A stretch of DNA of 64,000 nucleotides from NCBI GenBank assembly GCA_963930655.1, contig OZ005621.1, positions 15,301,001 through 15,365,000 on the forward strand. The letters are read 5' to 3'. The position numbers and the translations under genes were made by a program. Positions within the stretch are counted from its first letter, which is position 1. Each line of letters starts with the position of its first letter. The stretch comes from Myrica gale. Taxonomy: Eukaryota; Streptophyta; Magnoliopsida; Fagales; Myricaceae. The notes beneath the pieces were generated by a model, which was not told the DNA's origin, did not search any database, and saw only the letters and a program-made list of their open reading frames with translations. Positions 1-11,090 of this stretch are shown here, piece after piece.

Positions 1-350
1 AGTCTAAAGCATTCATAGCATATAACTGAAACCGGTGCTAATCCTCCATAGGATTAGCAAGATGCTGGTGCGGATGAAGCAGTCGAATCACCCAATCCCT
101 TATCGATTCAGATTTCAGCTGTACTATATTCAATTGCCACGGTGACTCACTCTAGATGGTTCTAGTGTAAGGGCACATATAAACGAGACGAGTCAGAGTT
201 TCATTCGCCATTCCGCATAGAGGGCATAGCAGATCCTCTTCCTTTGTGTCACGGTTGCCCACCCTTTCCGCCAATTTGCATTTAGTAGGTATTATGTCCC
301 ACACTAACTTCCATAGTAAGAGTTTGAATCTTTGATGAGTCTTCATATAA
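1..350 (-). pseudogene. LINE reverse-transcriptase C-terminal (zf-RVT) remnant
   Basis: The minus strand carries the zinc-binding region that follows reverse transcriptase in plant L1-type LINEs. The stretch from 346 to 152 reads through a tryptophan/lysine-rich segment into CPLCG and a later CPY. Past a stop near 152 the same frame continues as ESPWQLN and LLHPHQ, which matches the equivalent part of the complete LINE at 33142-34026. The usual histidine of the CxxC...H...C zinc site is replaced by arginine. A second in-frame stop lies near 50. The element's 3' end would be to the left of the window, so this is a truncated, non-functional copy. Confidence 0.8.
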
Positions 351-1136
351 TTATTCGTGTCTAAAGTTATTCAATAAATTGGAACCGCGTGGCGTGGCCA
401 TTATTTTTCTCTTTCTTTTCCTTTCGTTTTTTTTTTCTTGAAATATATTAAAATTATGAGAACGTGGCTTTCCATTCATAATTTGTGCCTTAAATTTCAA
501 TATTATTATTTCATTGACTCCAACTTAGGAGAATAGCGCGGCTACTAATTCGGTGCCTCTCCTATTCATAATTAAGCAGTCATAAGAAAACTTGATCATT
601 GTCTGGTTTTTAACATTGTTTAAATCTGGTATTTGTGATATTTTATATGTGAAACAATGTCGGGGGGACATGCAGTAGTGATTAGGTCTAATTAATGTAA
701 TTTGTTCAAGAGAAAAATCCAATAATTATCGGTCATGCCTAAGTTGAGCAAAAAAGATGGTGTGACATACACATGAATTAATCCTTTTAATGTCACAAAA
801 ATAAGGTACTAGGAAGTAATCAATCCACTTAAAATCAGTGTTGTTGGACGAGGCTGAATTTGATACAGAAAATTATTTTAACTTTCTAATCTAAAATTTT
901 AACATAATAAAATAATTACAATATAATCTATCTCTTCCTATCAAATTATTATATTTTACTATAATAAATTTAAAAAATTTATTCAAACCTTTTTCATATA
1001 CTCTAAAATTTTAATCTTCCTAAAATTTTAACACTGAAACGTGAGTACTTTTGTGATCGTGTGAGTAGAGAGACCAGAAAAAAGTGTGAGGAGAGAGAAG
1101 GTGCAAAGTGAGGTGCGGTCATTTTCATGATTGTCG
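351..1136. other. AT-rich intergenic DNA, no gene seen
   Basis: No coding potential of recognisable family is visible. The stretch is AT-rich with runs of A and T and ends in the target sequence of the hAT element that begins at 1145. Confidence 0.5.
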
Positions 1137-1220
1137 TCACAGACTAGGGTTGAAAAAAGGAAATGCGGTCTGGTTTTCGGACCACATTTGCGGTCCTCCT
1201 ATATTAAAGGACCTATAAGT

Positions 1221-1275
1221 GGTCCGGTCCGGTCCTGTCCGGTCCGGTCCGGTCTTCTGAAATGCGGTCCGGTCT
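1221..1275. repeat. GGTCC-rich subterminal array of the hAT element
   Basis: Tandem GGTCC/GGTCCTGTCC units occur just inside the left end of the hAT element. The opposite end holds GCGGTCCGG at 6245. The short element at 54547-54959 has the same motif near both ends. Subterminal repeats of this kind are the usual binding sites of hAT transposases; binding here is inference. Confidence 0.7.
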
Positions 1276-1789
1276 GGACCACTTAAGTGCTACCAGTTTC
1301 AATTTTTTTTCAACAAAACGACCCATTTTGAAATTCTTACAGATACTTTTCGCTCGACAGTCGCTCAACGATCGCTCGAACGCTCTACATCATTTTGTTA
1401 CAGAGACTTATCGCTCAACTGTCGCTCGAGCGCTACCTTTAAAATTTTTAAAAAAACGCGTTATTTTCTTTTCCCCCGGGCCCCGACCCAGTCAGCATTG
1501 CTTCTACTCTTCTCTTCTATTCTTTCCTTTTCTCTCCAGCACCAACGACGCCCCCATTCTCCCTCTCTATATTTTCTTCCCCAAATCCTCACATTATACT
1601 TTGCATTTACCTTCTTTTACTCTCTAGATCCAGTTCTCCCGTGCTCACAACTCACAAGGTATTTACATGAACTTTTTTTTCTCTATTTTGCTCAATTTTC
1701 GTTTTGGGGGTTTAGGTTCGTCGGTTGTATTTTTATGTGGCAATTTTTTGAAAGCAGGCCTACCCGGTGTAGGTGCAGCCCTAAATGTG

Positions 1790-2200
1790 AATTTATTTAA
1801 CATTTATCATAGTTTGCTCATTAATTTAAAGATGTGAAATTCATTTAAAGACTTAAAGATGTAACTTTATTTTAAAACTTAAAAATGCGAATTTATTTTA
1901 AAACTTAAAAATTTGAATTCATTTAACACCTACCATGTAACCATAGTTTGCTCATTAATTTAAATATGTGAATTCATTTAAAGACTTAAATATGTGAATT
2001 CATTTAAAAACTTAAATATGTGAATTTATTTAACACATCATAGTTTGCTCATTAATTCAAAGATATGAATTCATTTAAAGACTTAAAGATGTAAATTTAT
2101 TTTAAAACTTAAAAATGTGAATTCATTAATTTCATTTAACATATATCATAGTTTGCTCATTAATTTAAAATGTGAATTCATTTAACACCTATTTGCATAA
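1790..2200. repeat. Degenerate tandem repeats with CATAGTTTGCTCATTAATT
   Basis: Four copies of CATAGTTTGCTCATTAATT begin at 1808, 1942, 2039 and 2147. They are separated by variable numbers of 'gtgaattcatttaaa' and 'acttaaa.atgt' units. The array lies between the transposase stop and the left end of the element, in its 3' untranslated or subterminal part. No coding potential. Confidence 0.8.
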
Positions 2201-2604
2201 ATTTCAATATGATAATTGATTTGTAAATAATTCATTTAAAACCTATTTTCATTTCGTTAAGTAAAAATTACTGGTATTTACTTGCAATATGATTATTGAA
2301 TTGTAAAATTAACGTAAAAAATGAATGATTTTGATTGTAAGACAGAGACTTAAGATACTAAATTAGTTGCAAATATCTTACAAAATTAAACATACTAAGT
2401 TATAAATACAAATGTCTTGAACATGCACAAACAAATACATTAAGAAACTAAATTCACTTGTTGGTAGTTGATGTCCCAAGTTCGCTTGTTGTTGTGTTAT
2501 TGCTTGCCATTTCTGCAAGTTCAAATGTCAATAAACGTTAAAAATAAATAAATATAAGTAAAGTATAGAGAAAATAAAAAAGAGAATTAAAATAGTTGCA
2601 TATT

Positions 2605-4748
2605 TTATTTACCAGAATCCATGTCATAACTCTCGATGCAATCCAAAGTTTCTTTGATGTTAATTGATTCATTTTCATCCGCACGCCTCAACCAATCTTG
2701 GGTGCAAACGAGGGCCTCCACAGTCGTTGGAGCTAATGAACTCCGAAATGGATCAAGTACACGTCCCCCCGTACTAAAAGTGGACTTTGAAGACATAGTG
2801 GAAATAGGGATATCTAATACATCCCGTGCAAACTTATCAATGACAGGATATCGTAAATCATTATCCCTCCACCATTTCAATACATCAAAATTATTGTCTG
2901 GAGTAACAAGTGGATCAGCCAAATACCGATCAATTTCTAAGTTTTCACTGGGAGTTAATGAATATGTTCCAAACGATATAGCCGTGCTCCAAAAATCCTG
3001 AAATAAAGTTCGCTTGCTGACGGAAGTATCAACCACTGGAGGAGGAGACACACTACTAGTAGTTGCATGCACTTGAGCCTGAAGTAATCTCAACGCATAT
3101 TCATCAAACAATGCACGAAACAAATCGGTTATACTGGCAACCAATTTCTCACCCTCTATTTCACCGTACGTCAACCTCACCATCTGTCTCATTACTTATA
3201 ACTTAGACTTTGGATCAATCACATTAGCAATCAACTGATTTAACCTGTCATTCCTCCCCCAATATTTTTGGTATTTAACCATCATAATATCAACCATGTC
3301 TTTCAATCTTTGGTTCGCACTTTGTGAATAACGACACAAATGAGAATGCACCCCATATAGTCTGCAAAATACCCTTATTTTTGCCCAGCCCTCTTTTGTT
3401 GGTGGTCCCAAATTCCTCTTCCCGCACTCACTTTCAGTAAAATGAGAAAGATAATCAACATCATCACTCTCTATTATATCAAAAGCAAACTCATACTTTT
3501 CAACAATATCCAACATAAAAAATGTAGAGTTCCAACGAGTTGAGACATCAAGGCACAAACTCTTGGAATATTCAATCATATTCTTCTCAACACATTGCTT
3601 AAACTTGATAAGTCTTGCAGGAGAAGACCGCACATACCTAATTGCATTTAACAAAAAACAACTGTAAGAAATAATGAATTTCTAACAAACGAATTATGCA
3701 TAGTACTAAGAAATGAAAAACAAATACATATCTAATTGCATCACGAACCCTTGTAATTGCATCATCATTTATCTTCAATCCATCACCAACCACAAGATTC
3801 ATAATGTGCGCCGCACATCTCATGTGAATGTAAAGACCATTCAACACATTACTTCGTAGATGCCTCTTCAAGTAACCAATAGTTGTATCATTTGAAGACG
3901 TGTTATCAACTGTGATGGTCATAATCTTCTTAATTCCCCAATCATGCAAACACTTCTCCACTTGTGCCCCTTATTGTGTCTCCTTTGTGATTATCAATCA
4001 AACGAAAGCTAATCACCATTTTCTGCAATTTCCACTCCTTGTCAATCCAATGGACAGTGACAACCATATAACTCAAATTCTGGATTGAAGTCCAAGCATC
4101 AGTGGTGAGACAAACTCTACTATCACAAGGCTTTATCATACACTTCAACCATGTTTTTTGATCCTTAAAAATGTCCATACAAGTCCTAGCCATGGTCATG
4201 CGGGATGGGACTTGAAATCTAGGCTCTAGCATCCGTACAAAATTTCTAAATTGGAGAGACTTTACAATCCTAAAAGGGACCTCATCAACAATAAGAAACG
4301 CTGTCAAAGCTTGACGAAGAGCTATAGCATGATTATGGTCAAAAAAATTTGCCAACACCATATTACTAGGGTTTTCATCACCCTCAACTCCCTTCTCAAA
4401 TGCTAACGTTCTTTGCCTCTTGTCGTGTTTTGGGGGTAGCTGATTGGGGTTTTTCTTACATTTAGTAAGATGGTCTAACAAATTTTTCGTCTCATTCCTA
4501 TTTTCATCTGCAGCATAATCAACATCACAATAGTTGCAAAATGCCCTGGGGCGCGGTGGGTCACCAATATACTTCTTTGTAAAAGAATTTCATACCATAG
4601 ATTGATTCTTTCTTTTTGGTTTAGGTGGTTCACTACTTGGTAGGGGAATTGATGAAACATCTTCCTCCTCAATCATCATATCCTCATCCTCTAAATTCAA
4701 TCTTCTAGCATCAATAGTATGCTCAAAAAGATTACGAGAATGAGACAT
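2605..4748 (-). pseudogene. hAT transposase, RICESLEEPER-like (decayed)
   Basis: Reading leftwards, an ATG at 4748 opens an acidic N-terminus (MSHSRNLFEH). A BED-type zinc finger follows (CNYC, then HLTKC near 4455). Next is the transposase core with TTDAWTS and TVDNTSSND, and the ORF ends with the hAT dimerisation region (WWRDNDLRYPVIDKFARDVL, then SSKSTFSTGGRVLD). Breaks seen: an in-frame TGA near 4590 where tryptophan is expected, a frameshift near 3965, a roughly 100-bp interruption near 3640-3740 flanked by near-identical GCAATTAGNTATGT copies (an intron or an insertion), and TAA at 3196-3198 in frame with the rest. Repaired, it would be a normal-length hAT transposase. As it stands it cannot make one. 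Confidence 0.9.
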
Positions 4749-5699
4749 AGCTTTTGATCCCTATGTCATTGAAGCAAACCCATCAAGTCAAATATATTGT
4801 AGAAAATTATTTCTTGTACATAAAGTTATTCAACTAAATAATAAATATAGCCAAACACATTAGCATATTAGCACACTGTGCATAAAGTTTCAGTTTGTCA
4901 TACCACACTAGCAATAACTAATGTGAGCTAACCCAAACTTAGTTGCTTAGCAACTAGCATCATGTGCCATTTCAAGGCTAATTAACAGTGTCCAATTCAA
5001 GGCATGGAAAGCACATGGCCCACCATGTTTGTGTGTGACTGATCATGTTTGTCTCAATAAGATAGGCTAATATCTTTTTCTCTTGAACACAAGTCAAGTC
5101 CCTACTGGCTAATGATACACACATCCATGTAGGAACAAACCTGTAAGTCCCCTGAAAAGTAACAGCTAACTTCATTTGCAAAAATTCTTAATTCTATCTA
5201 CCATTTCATCTATTGTCGTCAATATTTCATCATCTGCTACAAAATTTGGATACAAAAGCCATACAGTGGAGCTGAAAATCCTTCAACCGTGGTCATTAAC
5301 TATAGAATACATAAGCTATGGGCTCATCACATCAATGGAAGTACACAAAAAAGAAGGTTCCTGTGTTTTTTTCTAAAGATTCCTCTGTTTCCAGTGAAAG
5401 CGCAAAACCCTCAAGACACAAAATTCGGACATTCAGTTGATGTCAATGAGTCCAAAGCTCCATACAATCAAATTTTTCCGTGTTAGTTTCTTTTCACCTT
5501 CATTTATTTCCATTTCAAGAAAAATTAAGAAAGCAAGTACTCTGCCTACCTTATGTTATTTTCAAATTAAGATTTCAGATTCCAAATAAATAAATTCCCA
5601 ATCTACTACTAAGCATTAAGCAATCATACAGACTACAAAATGGGTATAACTACAAAAAGGCTTGCAAACATGTTATCAAGCACAATAGAAATGTGGCAC

Positions 5700-6260
5700 T
5701 AATTTCCATATATAGCCGGAGCTCCTCCCCTCCCTCTCCTCTCACAATCCAAGCCAAATTTCAACAACTCACAATCTCAACTCTCACAACCTAATTTTTG
5801 GAACCCATTACGCATTAACCCAATCAGTGAGGAACGGAAAAGCCATCAGATCAATCGGCAAATCCTTACCAAAAAGGAGAAGAGAGGCTGGGCAGCGTTG
5901 TGTAGTGGCCGAGTAGGGGTTCCTGTGGATGGGAGGCGGAGGCGCTGGGGTTCGGGGCCTTGGGCTGGGAATGGCTGCACTGGGGAGTGGGGAGTGGGGG
6001 CTGGGGAGGCCGAGACTGGGAGGGGCCAGGAAGGGGACGAAGGGTTGAGCCGCCGAAGTGAAGGCCGAAGGGGATTTCGAACTTTCGAAGGGGGAGGCTG
6101 TCAGGCTGGGACTCGGTCTCTCGGGAGGGGAAGAAGACGAGACGGCAAGCTAAAAGTGATGGGTTTTTGGTTTGCGGCAAGGCATAGAGCCATAGACTCA
6201 TAGTAAAAAAATTAAAATAATTTTTTTTTATTTATTTAAAAAATGCGGTCCGGTTGTGCG
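5700..6260 (-). promoter_or_regulatory. GC-rich leader/promoter zone of the hAT transposase
   Basis: On the minus strand this region is rich in CCTCCC/CAGCCTC runs and CpG, unlike the AT-rich surroundings, and lies upstream of the transposase start at 4748. Apparent open frames on both strands here are low-complexity Pro/Ser or Gly/Arg strings and are not credible proteins. I read it as the transposon's 5' untranslated and promoter region; this is inference. Confidence 0.4.
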
Positions 6261-6290
6261 CAGCCCTATCACAGATGCAAAAAGTTGGGC

Positions 6291-6318
6291 CACGTGAGTT
6301 GACCACCCAACTCACGTG
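6291..6318. repeat. Hairpin of two G-boxes
   Basis: CACGTGAGTTG (6291-6301) and CAACTCACGTG (6308-6318) are perfect 11-bp inverted copies with a 6-base spacer. Each contains the G-box core CACGTG. It lies just outside the right end of the hAT element in host DNA. Confidence 0.7.
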
Positions 6319-6457
6319 CAAGAGAACAAAACTAGGTGCTTGAACATATACTACTGCTACTGATGGGCCAACTGACCAACCATAATTCTACTAGCCTCTG
6401 GCCAGGACCCTGTCTTGTTAAGAAAGCCCAACAACCTCGGTAAAAAATAAAAATAAG

Positions 6458-6775
6458 GGAATTTGGCAACTTAGTCCCTAAGTTTATACCCCTTTGGCAA
6501 ATGGGTCTTTGGATTTCAAATTTCAAAATTTTAGTCCTTGAATTTTAGTTGTTTTACAAAATGGTCCTTCCGTCAGGGATCCGTTAGTTTCCTTAACGGA
6601 AGGCCACATCAGCTGACAACTCAGCAGCTGATGTGGCAATGAAAATTGACAGTTTAGTCCTTAAGTTTTACGTCGTTTTATGTTTTAGTCCTTAGGTTTA
6701 ATTTTTTAAACTTTTAGTCCTTCAGTTTACATTTTTTGACTAAATGGTCATTCCATCAAAAATTACTGTTCAAAT
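6458..6775. mobile_element. Remnant of a 'TTAGTCC' MULE-type MITE
   Basis: The stretch opens GGGAATTTGGCAACTTAGTCC and contains CAAAATGGTCCTTCCGTCA, both close to the terminal repeat of the MITE at 18435-18859. A perfect 13-bp inverted repeat, GCCACATCAGCTG (6603-6615) and CAGCTGATGTGGC (6625-6637), forms a central hairpin. The second half repeats 'ttagtccttaag...' in the same rather than the opposite orientation, so it is a rearranged or compound copy and no target duplication could be found. Confidence 0.6.
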
Positions 6776-8870
6776 TTTGAAATACAAATTTTGGCCTTGA
6801 ATATTGAATAATAACATGTCATTTTTAGTTTTGACAATTTTAATAACACATTTAATAAGACTAAAAAAATTCAAAATTCAATTTAAATATTCAAAATGTA
6901 CAATTTTCATTAAAACATCTTAAGAGCAACGTGACCAAGCTGAATAAGTTACTCCATTCATATTTAACTAAGGAAACAATTATTGGTTTTTAATAAAAAT
7001 CTACAATTTTTATGGAAGTTATATGTCATTTTAAGGATATTTAACTATACATTTTACTGAAATTTATAAAAAATTATCAGATGTAATTTTTTATAAAAAT
7101 ATTAAAATTTGTATTATGAAAATATATGATGCATAGAATTTATTCCTTTTATAAAAGTATGTTAAATTTTTTGTGAAAATATGAATTTTTTTTTTCTAGA
7201 AGTGAAAACTTTCACTTTACCAAACATCATTTTTTTCTATGTAGATTACAAAACTGCTTTGAACACAACCTTACGTTTTCCTCACCCGGCCTAGAGAATT
7301 AATAGATAATTGCTCTTCATTTGTCCGTTATCCGATCGCGCACCTGTTATTTATAAAATAACCTACCAGTAGACAAAATAATGGTAGCAACATAGAACTT
7401 CGTTATTAAAACTCCATAGCTTGTGAGAATGTCAAAACAAGTTGATATTTTATACCTCTCTGGCTCTCCACACAAATAAATAAAATAATATAAAGATTCT
7501 AGTACATATATGGAGACAGCACAATAGGTTCATGTACATAGGTGGCATTGCTTTCCAATTCAAATTTTCTTTTATAAGTAATAACATAAATATAATAGAC
7601 AATTCCCAAAAGTTGTTCCTGTCCGATTGCTGATATCTTTTCAACCTATAAAATAAGAACCCTTTGTCTTTTTAAATAAGCAAGCTTAGTGCGGCACCGC
7701 GGTTTATGGCTACCCTCAGCTCATTCAAATAATTCAGATTTAGCTTCAATAAATTAAAAAAAAAAAAAGTGTTAATGAATTAACTTCCTCTATATTTTTT
7801 TGATAACATTTGTTATTACATTAAAGGTGTCTATTAGAGAATATTGAGATTTTCTATATAATTATAAGATCAGTTTTGAAAAGAAGATATAGACACTGTG
7901 GCTTCTAAAATAATTAATATTTTGATTTTTTTTTTGGTATATAAAACTTTATAATTTAAACAGAGAAAGTGAGGAAGATTTCTATCCCTTCTGGAGATAT
8001 GATTTTAACAGGTTGCGCAACTTTTACGTCTCAAGTGGGACAGCTTGATGAAGGCCAACTCATGCTTGGTTTAAAAACATCCCAAGAAAAAGTCTTTAGC
8101 TTTTCCGAGAAAATTGCTCTTAGTACTGTTTCGTGGGTTTGGAGGATGAAGACCTCCTGTTCATACAATATAGGACAAAAGAACCAAACAATTATGGGTC
8201 ACCACGTGTTAAGTGAGTCGAGACCTCGTTATGTCTGAGGAGATTTTGCTCCGGTGCTCCCAAACCCACATAACAAAGCAAAGCTCCTCCCTCCCCTGGT
8301 GTCGTCGTGGTTTATTTTTGTAAAAGAAAAACTTAATTAAAAAAGAGAGGACAGACCAGACCGCCTACTTGGAAAATAGCTGAAGATAATTGGTTAGACA
8401 AGACAACACGAGAGTTACCTTTGGATAAGCAAAAAGCGAGGCAGCGAGCGCGGAAATAGCGGAACCCCAACTTTACCTAAACTCAAAATGTCTTTTAAAC
8501 TAGCTGAGGGGCCCTTTGTTTTATTGTAACAGAGTATTCAACCTGTTAACAAGTTCATTCTCTTCCTAATGAATCCGTTTAGGGATCAGTTAACTATTCC
8601 TATTTTTGCGTGTCTCTGGATAATAAAGATTTACTCGGATGGGTTTTTTAATTCTAATTAATTTTTTATTTAAATTAAAGAGATGCACTAATCATTAATT
8701 TATTCGTGTCTTTTTGTTAAAGAGACCCCACGTCAGAGTTTCCGTGGAATCCGCATCGCATCACGTGATTAAAAATGCCTGCCTACCACCCCCATCCTCA
8801 GTCGTCCCAAATCACGTACTCACGCTGCGATATTGGTGGCCCCGGCCAATACTACGCGGTCTCCTTTCTT
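6776..8870. other. AT-rich intergenic DNA, no recognisable gene
   Basis: A frame of about 89 codons at 7969-8238 on the plus strand starts with a non-ATG codon and resembles no family I know. Most of the rest is AT-rich. Nothing in this 2.1-kb stretch can be supported as a gene. Confidence 0.5.
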
Positions 8871-10380
8871 TAGGTTAGGAGTGAATAACGGACTAATAAG
8901 AAGCGAAATTTGACATTTCGACATTCGGTTTGCTTACTAACGGATGATTAAAATAGAGTCCGCTTCCACTTCCGACTCTTAGTGGACTTAGCCGAAGCAA
9001 ATTTAACAGAAGCGGATAACAGAATTCCGACAACTTTTTTGTCCATATTTTTTAGCCTTTTTAAGCATTTTTTTTTCAATAAATGAAAATCTTACTAATT
9101 TTATATGCCAATCATGCAACCCTTTTCTATTCTCTATTCTCTCTAATATTTTCTAATTATCTATGAATAAAGTTAACAAAATTAGTAGAACACAGAACTG
9201 AGGGACTAAGTCAATATTTTTGCAGCAGCACACAAATGCACAAAAGCTCTCAACAACACAGCAAAAATTCATTGGAGACCAACAACTATTTTATAGCAGC
9301 AAAAATTCACATTGCAGTTTCTAAATAACACAGCAACAAAAATTCAATGGAGGATTACAAGCATATACAATCTATATTGCAGTTTCTACAATCCATTGGA
9401 GACCAACAAGCATATACAATCCACAGCACCCAGATGCACAAAAACTCTCAACAACAAAGCAGCATAGATTCGCATTAACACATTAACAGTGGAAACCACG
9501 TTTAGACAAGCTACCATATGTAGAGTGAGGACTTGAATACCATGTGTTAGGAGAAATTCCTTTGTACTACTTTCTGATCTTCTTTGATCTTCATTTCGCC
9601 CATGACTGAGTACCTGGCCTACCGAGGTCTCTACTGCCCATGAGTTTTCGCTGCCTAATTGGGCTACTCATAATGTCAATTGTTTATAATATTTTTAGAC
9701 AAACATAGAAAAAAGGGATAAATACAGTTTCACTCATCAATTATAGGAAATTTGATATACATTCCACTCAAAAAGTACTCACTTTGATACAATGCACTCT
9801 CGAACTATCAATTTTATATGCATGCACTTTGCATTCTCAGTCAAATATTTTTTTCATCAAATTATAATTTCTATCTAAGAGCAAAAAATTGACAGAACAA
9901 AAAGAATAGCTTCTGAAATAACTCGAAACATTTTGTCTTTAGACACTCAAGGTGTACAACAAGAGTATCAAGGACTAATTTTGCAGATGTTAAACATTCT
10001 AAGAGCTCTGAAATTATTACCATAACTACAATCATTCTAAAGTGAAGTTTTCCAAGAGCTCTGAAATTATTACCATAACTACAAAGATCAAAACATAGCG
10101 GTAATATGTTCTATTCAAATACCCAGTTGGATTCTAAGTTCCTACTCTAATTCTTTACAATGGCATATAAACCCTGAAATACAAATAAATCTAAAATCAA
10201 CAACCCACTCGAAGTCTTCCATTTATGTATTCCAAATTCTTCAAATCAAGATCATATTGAGTATTAACGTATGTTAGTACAATTCCTACAATCTGGTTTA
10301 GATAAAGCTCGTTTCAAGAATTTTCTGGTTTAGATTTAGTCAAACGGTAAAATTAGAACAAAATTAGAGACATGAAGTAC

Positions 10381-10464
10381 CTTAACGACATCGCCAGATG
10401 ATCGAGTGCGAAGAAATTGACGAGCTGCGCTATTGATGAAGAAGACGGAACCAGTAACTTCAAC
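10381..10464 (-). other. Putative 28-codon captured exon
   Basis: On the minus strand 84 bases are open, start after ...ATCCAG and stop before GTACTTC, so they are bounded by plausible splice acceptor and donor sites in phase 0. The translation begins VEVTGSVFFINSAARQF and looks protein-like. Upstream on the same strand (10826-10548) is an open stretch with a hydrophobic segment (FGAFLPLILSALICLLQFVL) that may be part of the same captured gene or a leader. I do not recognise the family. Confidence 0.35.
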
Positions 10465-10663
10465 CTGGATCATAACCAAGCAAACATAAGCAGAGAATTA
10501 TCAGATCCACAATCATACTCCGTTACATATATACTTCCACGCGTAAATTAATCGGAGTAAATGCGTGTGCGATTTAGAGAGACAGAGAGAACAAACTGTA
10601 GCAAGCAGATGAGAGCGGAGAGGATAAGAGGTAGAAACGCTCCGAATGCGAATACCCATTGTA

Positions 10664-10683
10664 GACACACACACACACACACA
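10664..10683. repeat. (AC)n microsatellite
   Basis: About ten AC dinucleotides in a row within the putative hAT-like element. Confidence 0.9.
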
Positions 10684-11090
10684 GATAGTGAGAGTCTGAT
10701 CTGTTTGTTTTGGAAAGACGATACAGGGGACGAGTGGGAAGTGAGAAGTTCCTTCACGGCTTGAGGAAGGGACAAGGCTCGGGGGAGGGGGGAGGGATAG
10801 GGGTGACCTGGGGGCGGCTGGGACAAGGCTCGGGGGAGGGGAAGAGTCGAGGCTTTTAGAGTTAGGAACTTAGGGCAGTTTAAAACGACGTTGTTTTAAA
10901 TTGAGGGAATAAAAAAGCACCGGAATTGGATTTTCTGCCGAACCGGCAAAAAATTCCGCTTCCGGTAGTGTCCCAAAATAACCTCTGTGTACGTTTCCTG
11001 TAAAAGACGAATCTCCTCTTCCCGGAACCGGTTCAGGACATGAAGCCGGACCTCCGACGGAAGGCGGGCCGGACTTACAGCCCTACCCTA

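Larger units (their letters stand above)
1145..6268 (-). mobile_element. Complete hAT DNA transposon, 5.1 kb
   Basis: The left end reads TAGGGTTG and the right end CAGCCCTA, giving imperfect terminal inverted repeats TAGGGYTG. The 8 bases outside the left end (1137-1144, TCACAGAC) match those outside the right end (6269-6276, TCACAGAT) at seven positions. An 8-bp target duplication is diagnostic of the hAT superfamily. Just inside the ends are GGTCCGG-type repeats (1221-1275 and 6244-6254). The interior holds a hAT transposase on the minus strand (4748-2605) and a GC-rich putative leader near 5700-6200. The transposase is broken, so the element is no longer autonomous, but its ends look usable in trans. 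Confidence 0.9.
8871..11090 (-). mobile_element. Probable non-autonomous hAT-like element
   Basis: The left end TAGGTTAGGAGTGAATAACG aligns with the reverse complement of the right end, TAGGGTAGGGCTGTAAGTCC, and recalls the TAGGGYTG ends of the hAT elements at 1145 and 54547. CCGGACC-type motifs occur near 11045-11075 and CGGAC near 8895. The exact ends are ambiguous because TAGG is repeated. If the left end is 8876, CTTTAGGT (8868-8875) matches CTTTAGGC (11091-11098) at 7 of 8 positions as a target duplication. No transposase was found; a putative captured exon lies at 10381-10464. Confidence 0.6.

Noticed and set aside
3640-3740. Clean GT-AG intron in the first hAT transposase
   Set aside because: No donor and acceptor pair restores the expected reading exactly; the flanking GCAATTAG copies make a duplication or insertion equally likely.
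5866-6203. Open frames on both strands near the right end of the hAT element
   Set aside because: Both are low-complexity strings caused by GC-rich pyrimidine/purine bias, and they mirror each other; the region is more likely a transposon leader.
7969-8238. 89-codon frame as a gene
   Set aside because: It starts from a GTG, has no family resemblance and no flanking gene signals.
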